Assembly: GCA_009692305.1 (NCBI GenBank)
Contig: SHZK01000003.1
Span: 173,474-237,473, forward strand
Source: Gammaproteobacteria bacterium
GTDB taxonomy: Bacteria > Pseudomonadota > Gammaproteobacteria > Pseudomonadales > Pseudohongiellaceae
Direction of reading: 5' to 3'
DNA length: 64,000 bases
In this document: piece by piece, positions 53,100 through 61,530 of the stretch
How positions within the stretch are numbered: the stretch's first letter is position 1
Layout: each line of letters starts with the position of its first letter
Position numbers and translations under genes: made by a program
The notes under the pieces: generated by a model
What the model saw: the letters and a program-made list of their open reading frames with translations, nothing else
Database searches by the model: none
What the model was told of the DNA's origin: nothing

Positions 53100-55124
53100 T
53101 TAGTGATCTACGCTGACAGGACCCACTCCTGGCATAGCCATCGCGGTGAGCGTGCTGCCGGTTTGCAGGATTATGTACTGGTTGCCTTCGTGTACCCATG
53201 AACTCATGCCATAACGACTGATGGCAGGGACCTCGATGGCGGCGACTTCAGTACCGGTCATCTTGTCCAGGGCATACAACACAGGCTTGCCGGCACTGTC
53301 GACGTTGCCGTAGATCAGCAGATTGGCGGTTACCAGCATGGGGCCTACTGAGCCCGAGCCAGTATTGCCGGGGTCCACACCTTGCTGCGCAAGAATGTCG
53401 ATGATGCGCTGCGGGGTGTAGCCGGCTGGTTGCATCCACAGGTGGTCGCCAGTGTTCATGTCGATAGCTGTGATGCGGCTATACGGTGGTTTCCACAGCG
53501 GAATATCAGCTGGATGCCGGGGCGATGGCCCGCCACTGGCAGCAGCATACCGCGACAGAGTTACGCCAGTCGGCGCTTCGTAGTAGGTATCGGCTTCTTC
53601 TCCAGTCACGAGCTGACGTGCACTACAGTTGTATTGTGAAATCACATACAGCACGCCTGAGGTCGGATCCGCCACCGAAGGATGGGTAATGTTCACCGCA
53701 CCTGAGGGGCACATCAGAGCCGCCAGTTTGCCTGAAGGGTGGTTGCGCTGGATGGGCGGATTGAACACTGGTCCCAGTATGTAATCCGCTACCGCCGCGA
53801 TGGCCTGCTGTTTGATCTCTGGCGTGAAATCCGCCAGATAGTCCACAGAAGAGCCTACCTTTTCAAACGGTGCTGGTTTGGTGGGAATGGGCTGGGTTGC
53901 GGCCAGCTTCTCGCCCGGTACCGTGGATTGCGGCATCGGGGTTTCTTCGATAGGCCAGATCGGCTCGCCAGTGCGGCGATCGAAGGTATATACATAGCCT
54001 TGTTTGGTCGGCTGCGCCACGATTGCCCGGCGACCCTGAATGGTATTTACGTCCAGCAGGATGGGCGCGGTCGGCGTGTCATAGTTCCAGATATCGTGAT
54101 GCACCATCTGGAAGTGCCATGCTCTTTCTCCAGTGCGTGCATTCAAGGCAATCAGGCTGGTGCCATAGAGGTTGTCCCCGGGGGAGTGTCCATGATAGTA
54201 ATCGATGGTGACGCCATTGGTGGGGATATAGACCAGACCGAGTTCAGGGTCGGCGGAAATCGGAGCCCAGGAAGAAATATCGCCGGTATACTGCCAGGCA
54301 TCGTTTTCCCAGGTTTCATGGCCATATTCACCCGGTTGCGGAATGACGTTGAACTTCCACAGGAAGGCGCCGGTCTTGGCGTCATACCCGAGAATATCAC
54401 CGGGCACATTCTCAATGCGGGACTGGTGGTAGCCCTGTTCGGCCGAATTACCCACTACGATGACGTCGTTGACCACAATCGGCGGTGAGGAGGAGGTGAT
54501 ATAACCGCGCTCCAAGGGCAGACCTTCATAAGGGTCATAAGGATGGCCCAGATCGGCTAACAGATCGACCACGCCAGTCTGCGGGAATCCGGGAATCGGT
54601 ACCGGCTTGCCAAAGCCTTCAATCGGCTCGCCGGTTTCGGCATCTAGCGCAGTGAGGAAGAATGCAGGCGAGACGATGTAAATAACATCGCGGCCATCAA
54701 TCTGGCCATAGCCTACGCCCTTGCCATAGTCGGCGCGCATGGAGTAATTCCAGCGCGGCGTGTCTGGTTCGCGGTACGACCAGATGGTGGCGCCAGTCTT
54801 GGGGTCGATGGCGATAACGTGACGACGGGCGCCGGCAACAGTGTACATGCGCCCATTAATATAGCTCGGCGTAGAGCGACCACTTTCTGCTTCGAAGCTG
54901 GCACCGTCCCAGGTCCAGGCCACTTCAAGGTCCTTGAAGTTTTCGGCGGTGATCTGGGTTGCAGGTGAAAACCGGGTATGTGCCCAGTCACTCCCCAATG
55001 TAGTCCACTCAACAGTATCTTGTTGGGCGAATGCTGATGCTGACAGCAATACGCTTAACAGGACCATTTTGAACAGGAGTATTGGTTGATACAGAAATTG
55101 CACTAACTGAGAGATTCTTTTCAT
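53100..55124 (-). CDS. PQQ-dependent dehydrogenase, periplasmic
   Basis: 674 residues from ATG 55124 (GAGGTG upstream), signal peptide ending SASAFAQQ. An eight-bladed quinoprotein propeller: WTTLGSDWAHTRFSPATQIT at the start, then tryptophan-docking stretches such as FLWKFNVIPQPGEYGHETWENDAW and WHFQMVHHDIWNYDTPTAPILLDV. It resembles glucose- or polyol-type membrane PQQ enzymes more than methanol dehydrogenase; the disulfide of adjacent cysteines typical of MxaF/XoxF is not seen, and no C-terminal cytochrome c is fused. It should oxidise an alcohol or sugar in the periplasm. No pqq biosynthesis gene or cytochrome partner is nearby. Confidence 0.9.
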   Translation of the reverse strand: MKRISQLVQFLYQPILLFKMVLLSVLLSASAFAQQDTVEWTTLGSDWAHTRFSPATQITAENFKDLEVAWTWDGASFEAESGRSTPSYINGRMYTVAGARRHVIAIDPKTGATIWSYREPDTPRWNYSMRADYGKGVGYGQIDGRDVIYIVSPAFFLTALDAETGEPIEGFGKPVPIPGFPQTGVVDLLADLGHPYDPYEGLPLERGYITSSSPPIVVNDVIVVGNSAEQGYHQSRIENVPGDILGYDAKTGAFLWKFNVIPQPGEYGHETWENDAWQYTGDISSWAPISADPELGLVYIPTNGVTIDYYHGHSPGDNLYGTSLIALNARTGERAWHFQMVHHDIWNYDTPTAPILLDVNTIQGRRAIVAQPTKQGYVYTFDRRTGEPIWPIEETPMPQSTVPGEKLAATQPIPTKPAPFEKVGSSVDYLADFTPEIKQQAIAAVADYILGPVFNPPIQRNHPSGKLAALMCPSGAVNITHPSVADPTSGVLYVISQYNCSARQLVTGEEADTYYEAPTGVTLSRYAAASGGPSPRHPADIPLWKPPYSRITAIDMNTGDHLWMQPAGYTPQRIIDILAQQGVDPGNTGSGSVGPMLVTANLLIYGNVDSAGKPVLYALDKMTGTEVAAIEVPAISRYGMSSWVHEGNQYIILQTGSTLTAMAMPGVGPVSVDH

Positions 55125-55383
55125 TATTTGCACCTCATCTAATGTAATACGGTAATCAGGTCTTGATTTGAAGCGAGCCCAGCCAGAGTAAGCGAGCGTC
55201 CAGACAGGCGGAGGGATAAACCCTCCGGAGATTAACGCAGGGCCGGTCATTTGTCATGCAGACATTGAAACCAGCATGCGGCAGGGGCCTAAAGCCGCAA
55301 CTCCCAATTGCCGATGAGAGCGTGGTACTATGCAAAGTTGTGGTTTCGACCCCATTGCCTACAGCGACCGCCGGAGTAACGCC

Positions 55384-56955
55384 ATGAAGATACTGATGAT
55401 TTACCCGCAAATCGATGCGCCGCTTGGCACCAATCACGGGATTGCTGCTTTGGCAGGCGTCCTCCATGCCAATGGGCACAAGCTGGACCTGATGCACGTG
55501 TCCGAAAAATATAAGCCCGTACCCAGCAGCGCAGAACTGATTCAGTACATCAAGGATACCGAGCCGGGGCTGGTGGGTTTCTCGGTCATGTCGCAACAAT
55601 ATGAATGGGTAGTAGAACAGAGCAAAGCCATTCGCGCCGCGCTGCCGGCAATGGTGCAGGTGATAGGTGGTGTGCACTGCACGATGGTGCCGGAGGATGT
55701 GCATAAATCAAAGCTGTTCGATTACGTCTGCGTTGGCGAAGGTGACTGGGCGCTGAAAGAACTGATGGATGCGCTACAGAACGGTGAGCGACCCCATACG
55801 CTGGCGAATTTTAGATCCTGGATGGGCAGTGTGCCGGTATCCAATCCCGTGGCGCCCTTTCCTGATCTGAGCCTGTTGCCGCCGCTGGACTACAACGTAT
55901 TCGATATGAAGGCAGTAATGAAAGAGACCCGCGGCTGGATGGGTATTCTTACTTCCCGCGGCTGCCCTTACAAATGCACCTACTGCTTCAATATTGAGAT
56001 CGTCGATCAATACATCGCTGATGGTGCCGCCAAGAACGTGAAAGATTTCCTGCGGCACTTTCCCATCGACGTGATGATGGAAGACCTGAAGAAGTTGCTG
56101 CGCGAGAATCCCGAAATCAACACCTTTATTTTCGATGATGACCTGTTCACATTGAACACCCCTTACGTCATCGAATTCTGTGAAGCCTACAAGAAACATA
56201 AAGTCGGCATCCCCTTCGTGGTCAATGGCCACGTTAATTGCTTCGAGCAGACTGCAGCGAAGGCGCTGCGTGATGCCGGCTGCATCATTGTCAAGTTTGG
56301 ACTGGAGAGCGGTTCGCCGCGCGTACGTCGTGAAGTATTGAAGCGTTACATGAAGAATGAACAGATCGAGCGATCTTTCCATGCCGCGCATGCGTTTGAT
56401 TTGCATAGTTCTGCGTTCATCATGTTCGGGCTTCCATATGAATCACGTGATGAGATTATCGAAACGATCAAACTGTGCGCGAAGGTAAAAATGGGTCGCT
56501 TCCGCTGGGCTCTGTTCTTCCCGTTTAAAGGGACTGCAGGTTATGAGATCGCCAAACCACTGATTGACGAATCCAAGATGGCAGGCAAGGGGAATTACTT
56601 CGATGGCTCGTGCCTGAATTTTGGCGAAGAGCACGACCTGTTTCTGGACAAGCTGGCCAAGCTCTGCAACTGGTATGTCAATGCCGAGACTGACTGGGAG
56701 TCAGCGCCAATTTACCGTCGGCTGGTCGCGAAGGTTGAAGCCATGGACAAGGCCACCTGGTTGCGCGAGTGCGACGACCTCGTGGCCTACGATCGTGACT
56801 TGTCGGAGGAACTGCTTGCCAAAGACCAGATTCATTACACCATTCGTTATTCCAATGTGATGGGTGTGCGTTCTGATTACATCAAGCAGGAGCGTGAACA
56901 AATGGCGGCGGGTACCCGGCAACAGGCGGTCGCCTATACCCTTGATCAGAGTTAG
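55384..56955 (+). CDS. B12-binding-domain radical SAM protein
   Basis: 523 residues from ATG 55384 (CGGAG upstream). The N-terminal cobalamin-binding-like fold (KILMIYPQIDAPLGTNHGIAALAGVL, VQVIGGVHCT, YVCVGEGD) lacks DxHxxG. The radical SAM cluster is Cys194, Cys198, Cys201 in SRGCPYKCTYC. FIFDDDLFT and FGLESGSPRVRREVLKR follow. Such proteins often methylate or rearrange unactivated carbon on lipids or glycans. It heads a plus-strand run with two GT9-type genes, which suggests a glycan or lipid substrate; this is inference. The PQQ dehydrogenase is divergent from it. Confidence 0.9.
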   Translation: MKILMIYPQIDAPLGTNHGIAALAGVLHANGHKLDLMHVSEKYKPVPSSAELIQYIKDTEPGLVGFSVMSQQYEWVVEQSKAIRAALPAMVQVIGGVHCTMVPEDVHKSKLFDYVCVGEGDWALKELMDALQNGERPHTLANFRSWMGSVPVSNPVAPFPDLSLLPPLDYNVFDMKAVMKETRGWMGILTSRGCPYKCTYCFNIEIVDQYIADGAAKNVKDFLRHFPIDVMMEDLKKLLRENPEINTFIFDDDLFTLNTPYVIEFCEAYKKHKVGIPFVVNGHVNCFEQTAAKALRDAGCIIVKFGLESGSPRVRREVLKRYMKNEQIERSFHAAHAFDLHSSAFIMFGLPYESRDEIIETIKLCAKVKMGRFRWALFFPFKGTAGYEIAKPLIDESKMAGKGNYFDGSCLNFGEEHDLFLDKLAKLCNWYVNAETDWESAPIYRRLVAKVEAMDKATWLRECDDLVAYDRDLSEELLAKDQIHYTIRYSNVMGVRSDYIKQEREQMAAGTRQQAVAYTLDQS

Positions 56956-56972
56956 GTAAAGTCGCGCGGCCA

Positions 56973-58079
56973 ATGCAGTCTTCACCTTCCTCTTCGTCTC
57001 GGCCAGATTCAACAAAATCACTTCCGGGTGCTGCAGGGCAGGATGTTTCCAGTTGGCTAGTGCGTTGTCCCAACTGGGTCGGCGACGTGGTAATGGCCAC
57101 GCCCGTATTCGAATGTCTGCGGGCGAACTATCCGGATGCAAAAATCACTGCGCTGATTCGGCCCTATGCGCGCGGCATCATTGCCGGCAGTCCGTGGTTT
57201 GATCACATAGTCGATTGTGATGACAAATCCATAAAGGGTCTGTGCAAGATTCGCCAGTCACTGGCCGAACTCGCACCCCAGGCAGGGTTGCTGCTCACCA
57301 ATACCACCCATTCATTTCTCACTCTCAAGTTTGCCGGTGTGCCGCGCGTATACGGCTATCGACGCAACCTGCGCCGCTTCCTCCTCACCGACGGACCTGC
57401 ACCCCAAACGGATGCCATGGGTTTCAAGGCGCTGCCAATGCAGGAATACTATCTGGAATTGTGTCGCTTCCTGGGCATGTCGGTGGCGGCCACGCCAAAG
57501 CCGAAGCTGTATATAGACCATGCGCTTGCTGCTGCTGGTCAGCAGTACCTCGCCAACATGGGTGTCACCTCACAGGATCTGCTGATTGGTCTCAACCCGG
57601 GTGCGAGTTTCGGGTCGTCCAAATGCTGGCCGGCAGAGAACTTCGCGCGGCTGGCTGAACTCTTGCAGGAACAGTATCGCTGCAAGCTTATTCTGCTGGT
57701 GGGGCCCGGTGAAGAGAGCATTGCGCGACGTATTACTGCGGCCACCAACGCGACCATAATCAACACCGCTGATGCCATGCTTGACCTCGCACTGTTAAAA
57801 CCCATAATCAGGCGTTGCAATCTGCTCATCACGAACGATACCGGGCCACGTCATTTCGCCGTAGCATTCGATGTACCAACAGTGGTCTTGATGGGGCCAA
57901 CCAATCCCTTGTATACATCTGCGCATCTTGATCGTACCAGTGTGATCCGGCTCGATCTGCCTTGCTCGCCCTGTCACAAGAAAGTGTGCCCGTATAAGCA
58001 CCATGCCTGCATGAATGAAATTACGCCAAATATGGTATTAACCACCAGCAGCAAATACCTGTCCGCGAGTGCGACATGA
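56973..58079 (+). CDS. waaF: Glycosyltransferase family 9, heptosyltransferase II-like
   Basis: 368 residues. The GT9/GT-B signatures are WVGDVVMATPVFECLR at the start, LNPGASFGSSKCWPAENFARL in the middle, and NDTGPRHFAVAFDVPTVVLMGPTNP at the nucleotide site; CSPCHKKVCPYKHHACM is the Cys-rich C-terminal segment of WaaF-type enzymes. WaaF adds the second heptose to LPS core. A short polar N-terminal extension (about 28 residues) precedes the domain. Its stop overlaps the next gene's start by 4 bases (ATGA). Confidence 0.9.
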   Translation: MQSSPSSSSRPDSTKSLPGAAGQDVSSWLVRCPNWVGDVVMATPVFECLRANYPDAKITALIRPYARGIIAGSPWFDHIVDCDDKSIKGLCKIRQSLAELAPQAGLLLTNTTHSFLTLKFAGVPRVYGYRRNLRRFLLTDGPAPQTDAMGFKALPMQEYYLELCRFLGMSVAATPKPKLYIDHALAAAGQQYLANMGVTSQDLLIGLNPGASFGSSKCWPAENFARLAELLQEQYRCKLILLVGPGEESIARRITAATNATIINTADAMLDLALLKPIIRRCNLLITNDTGPRHFAVAFDVPTVVLMGPTNPLYTSAHLDRTSVIRLDLPCSPCHKKVCPYKHHACMNEITPNMVLTTSSKYLSASAT

Positions 58080-59572
58080 GACCAGCCTATTATCAGGAGT
58101 TATGGGAAGCCATCCAATCCAGTGCTGATCCTCAGCCCGCGCAAATTGACGCCCTCGCGCGCAAGGTTGCTTCCACGTTTATTGATCGCTATTTCTACAG
58201 CAACGAATATAACCGTAACTACATTCAACTGTTGTGTGAGATGGCGACGCGATGCAACGATGCCGGATTAAATCAGATTGCCGCTCGCGCCTTGTTCGGC
58301 ATCGTCATTGAACGCCTGTGTGATGATTTTGAAGACTTACAGACTGAAACCTACAATCGTCTGATCTGCCAGGTGACCGACTATTTGAGACGGCTTCCGG
58401 AAGGTGCGGAGCTGAATCAGGAACTGCTTAACTTCAACTTGATGACAGAGCAAGATTTGATGCAACGGGTTGAGGTGATGCGACTCGGAAGTGACGTGTC
58501 CATTCCATCTGAGATGAAGTTGCGCAAAGTGCTGGTATTGTCCAGAGTGACGATTGGGGCTGATGTGGCTATAACAAGCATCATTTGCCAGCGTGTACTC
58601 GATAGTTATCCAGACGCGGAAATCATCGTTATCGGCAATGACAAACTGCAGCAGATATTTGCTTCGCATCCGCAAATCAGCGTGAGAGAACTGGGCTATA
58701 CGAGACGTGGCGGGCTATTGGAACGATTCGGCGTCTGGCTGGAACTGCTCAAAGCAGTGCGGAGCGAAACTGCAGACTGCGATCCACAGTCTTTTCTGGT
58801 ACTTGATCCGGATTCGCGCCTTACTCAACTGGGAGTGTTGCCGCTGGTCGCAGATCGAAACTACCGCTTCTTCAATAGCCGAGGCAAACCAGAGTACCCC
58901 GCCACGGCCTCGATATCATCGTTGACGAATCTATGGCTCGATTGGTTATTTGGTCGGCAGGAGTTTCGCTTTCCCGCGATCTGGCTCGAGCCACGAGCGT
59001 TGTCGACTGCCGAGAAACTGATTGCGGTGATTCAACAAAAAGATTCAGTTAATGTCATAACACTAAATTTTGGTGTTGGTGGTAATAGCAGAAAACGCAT
59101 CCTGGATGCGTTTGAGGTTGAGCTTGTGCTCTCGCTCCTGCGCTGTAGTGAAAATTTTGTCATGCTCGATCTCGGATTTGGCGATGAGGAACGCGAACGC
59201 AGTGAGTTTATTATTCAGCAGGCGCAGGCGGCGGGATTTGCGACACAGACTGCGAGTTTCGCGCGCAGTCCTGCCATTGAGCCAGGCACGCGACTGCTCG
59301 GCATGGAATGCAATGTGGGTGAAATCGCGGCGCTCATTGCCCACAGTCATGAATTTATCGGCTATGACTCGGCATGCCAGCATATAGCCGCTGCCGTGGG
59401 CGTGAAGACGTACACGATATTTGCCGGAACCAACAACGCACGTTTCATCCGTCGTTGGCATGCCAGCGGGCCAAATCGCAGCGAAATACTCTACGTCGAC
59501 ACCATTTCCAGGGAGCACATGATTGATCACATGGAATTGATAGATCGATTGCATGATCTGCGATTGAACTAA
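58076..59572 (+). CDS. Divergent GT9-like glycosyltransferase with helical N-terminal domain
   Basis: 498 residues. The first 150 are alpha-helical with no recognised family (RYFYSNEYNRNYIQLLCEM); from residue about 155 a GT-B-like fold appears: KVLVLSRVTIGADVAITSIICQRVL, a Rossmann strand plus the ADVA helix seen in GT9, NFGVGGNSRKRILDAF, and HSHEFIGYDSACQHIAAAVGVKTYTIFAGTNN, which mirrors the GT9 nucleotide-binding end. It overlaps the waaF-like stop by 4 bases, suggesting translational coupling. Substrate unknown; a role in the same glycan as its neighbours is inferred. Confidence 0.75.
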   Translation: MRPAYYQELWEAIQSSADPQPAQIDALARKVASTFIDRYFYSNEYNRNYIQLLCEMATRCNDAGLNQIAARALFGIVIERLCDDFEDLQTETYNRLICQVTDYLRRLPEGAELNQELLNFNLMTEQDLMQRVEVMRLGSDVSIPSEMKLRKVLVLSRVTIGADVAITSIICQRVLDSYPDAEIIVIGNDKLQQIFASHPQISVRELGYTRRGGLLERFGVWLELLKAVRSETADCDPQSFLVLDPDSRLTQLGVLPLVADRNYRFFNSRGKPEYPATASISSLTNLWLDWLFGRQEFRFPAIWLEPRALSTAEKLIAVIQQKDSVNVITLNFGVGGNSRKRILDAFEVELVLSLLRCSENFVMLDLGFGDEERERSEFIIQQAQAAGFATQTASFARSPAIEPGTRLLGMECNVGEIAALIAHSHEFIGYDSACQHIAAAVGVKTYTIFAGTNNARFIRRWHASGPNRSEILYVDTISREHMIDHMELIDRLHDLRLN

Positions 59573-59692
59573 GTCGCTGCAGTACTGCCAGGTTTGGTAG
59601 ATAACAGGAGAGGAATAGCTGTTGAAGCCCCTGTTCCAGAAACCATCTCTCACTCATAATGGACCACTAATCAGGCATATCCGGGGAATCAC

Positions 59693-61405
59693 ATGCACTC
59701 TATACGAAATGGTTTGATAGCAGCTTGTCTGGCTTTTGCTGCACCTTTAATGGCAGCAGAACGAGTTGGAGATTTTGCCCTGCTCGATCAGGCCGGTTAT
59801 TTCCATCATATGAGCTGGTACGACAACAACGCGATGATTGTGCTGCTGGTGCATGCCACCGATGACTCTGCGGTAGCGCAGGCGCTGCCGACCTTCGCGC
59901 AGTTGCAGTCCCAGTTTGCAGAGCAGGGCGCGCAATTTTTCATGCTCAATCCGATGGGGCTTAACGACCGGGACGCCGTTCAGGCAGAGCTGGACCGTGC
60001 CGGGATTGCGATTCCGGTATTAATGGATGATACGCAATTGATCGCGGAAGCGCTGGGTCTCACGCACACTGCCGAGGTGCTGGTTTTTGATCCCGCCGAA
60101 TTTACTGTGCAGTATCGCGGTCCCGCCGATGCGTCCTTGTCCCGGATACTCACCGATTTGCTTGCCGGCAAATCCGTGCAAAGCGCCGGCACCGTCCCGC
60201 AAGGCGCCGTAATTACCTATCCAATTGCTACTGCCCATCAACAATCGGTGCCTTCATACGCACAGGATATCGCGCCGATCATCGCTGACAATTGCGCAAC
60301 CTGTCACCGTGCCGGCGGCATTGCACCGTTCGCCCTCGACAGTCATACCATGGTATTGGGATGGTCACCGATGATTCGCGAAGTGGTGATGACCAAGCGC
60401 ATGCCGCCAGGGCAAATCGATGGTCATATCGGTGATTTTATAAATTCGATGGTATTGGCAGATGCCGACGCGCAGAAACTGCTGCACTGGATCGATGCTG
60501 GCGCACCGGAGGATGGCGCCGTTGACCCGCTCAGCCAACTGCAATGGCCAGCCACAGAATGGGCGTTTGGAGAGCCTGACTACATCATCGAAATCCCGCC
60601 ACAGGAAATTCCTGCCACCGGCGTGCTGGATTATTACAATGTGATGGTGAGTGTGGATACGGAACAAGATCGCTGGGTCAGAGCCAGCCAATATATTCCA
60701 GGAGATCGCACCGTATTGCATCACACCTTACACAGCATTATACCGCCAGGGGCAACCCGTGGCGGCTCACTGCTGGGAGGGGATGATCCTGATCGCCCCG
60801 ATATAGCACCTTATATACCCGGGCAATCTCCGCGCATGCAGCCACCAAATACTGGCGGTTTGCTGAAAGCCGGTTCCAGAATTGCGATGCAGATGCATTT
60901 CACGACCAATGGCAAGGAAACCACGGATGCGAGCCGCATCGGTATCTGGTTTTATCCGGAAGATTTCGTACCCACTGAGCGCATGAGCGGTGCCTGTGCC
61001 TGCCACTTCACACCCACCTGGGTTGATATTCCGCCTTATGATCCTGACTATGAAATGCGGCAGTCCATCACCATAGACAAGGAAGCGAGCCTGTTTGCCT
61101 TCACTCCCCACATGCATTTCCGTGGCAAACACATGCGCTTTTATGCCCAGTATCCAGACGGCACCGACGAGGAGTTGATCAATATTGCCAATTACAATTA
61201 CAACTGGCAGCTGGCCTACACTCTGCGGGAACCGAAGTTGGTGCCGGCCGGCACGGTAATCACTGCCATTGGCGCATTTGATAACTCAGCCCAGAACAAG
61301 AGCAATCCTGACCCTGCCAGATCAGTGCCCTGGGGGCTGCAAAGCTGGGACGAGATGTTCTTTGGTGCCGCCGACTGGAAGTATTCGGATCAGACTGGTC
61401 CTTAA
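59693..61405 (+). CDS. Redoxin-cytochrome c-copper monooxygenase-like fusion, periplasmic
   Basis: 570 residues. A signal peptide (FAAPLMAAE) is followed by a thioredoxin/redoxin-like domain without CxxC (about 25-160), a cytochrome c heme site CATCHR (Cys201, Cys204, His205), then a domain like copper type II ascorbate-dependent monooxygenases: LHHTLH (His343, His344, His347), MQMHF (His402), HMHFRGKH (His473, His475, His480). Those copper ligands match the CuH and CuM pattern of PHM. Function unknown; oxidation of an organic substrate with heme-delivered electrons is inferred. The DUF1592-type cytochrome follows at 125 bases. Confidence 0.8.
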   Translation: MHSIRNGLIAACLAFAAPLMAAERVGDFALLDQAGYFHHMSWYDNNAMIVLLVHATDDSAVAQALPTFAQLQSQFAEQGAQFFMLNPMGLNDRDAVQAELDRAGIAIPVLMDDTQLIAEALGLTHTAEVLVFDPAEFTVQYRGPADASLSRILTDLLAGKSVQSAGTVPQGAVITYPIATAHQQSVPSYAQDIAPIIADNCATCHRAGGIAPFALDSHTMVLGWSPMIREVVMTKRMPPGQIDGHIGDFINSMVLADADAQKLLHWIDAGAPEDGAVDPLSQLQWPATEWAFGEPDYIIEIPPQEIPATGVLDYYNVMVSVDTEQDRWVRASQYIPGDRTVLHHTLHSIIPPGATRGGSLLGGDDPDRPDIAPYIPGQSPRMQPPNTGGLLKAGSRIAMQMHFTTNGKETTDASRIGIWFYPEDFVPTERMSGACACHFTPTWVDIPPYDPDYEMRQSITIDKEASLFAFTPHMHFRGKHMRFYAQYPDGTDEELINIANYNYNWQLAYTLREPKLVPAGTVITAIGAFDNSAQNKSNPDPARSVPWGLQSWDEMFFGAADWKYSDQTGP

Positions 61406-61480
61406 CCAGCTCAGGCGTTTTAATGCCGCTGGCGCTGCTTTTGTAATACAATCGAACGCAGTCGCCAACGGCCCTGTAGT

Positions 61481-61503
61481 GAAACCGGTTTTAAACCGGT
61501 TTC
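61481..61503. repeat. 23-bp near-perfect palindrome between cytochrome genes
   Basis: GAAACCGGTTT, one T, then AAACCGGTTTC, an 11-bp perfect inverted repeat with a 1-base spacer. Weaker pairing continues outward. It lies 75 bases after the copper-oxygenase-like gene and 28 bases before the next start; it could be an operator or a weak transcription pause. Confidence 0.6.
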
Positions 61504-61530
61504 GTGCAGGCCCAACAAGAGCGGAACACA

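Noticed and set aside
53739..54488. A 249-codon plus-strand open frame.
   Set aside because: Antisense to the PQQ dehydrogenase, which has full family motifs; no independent evidence.
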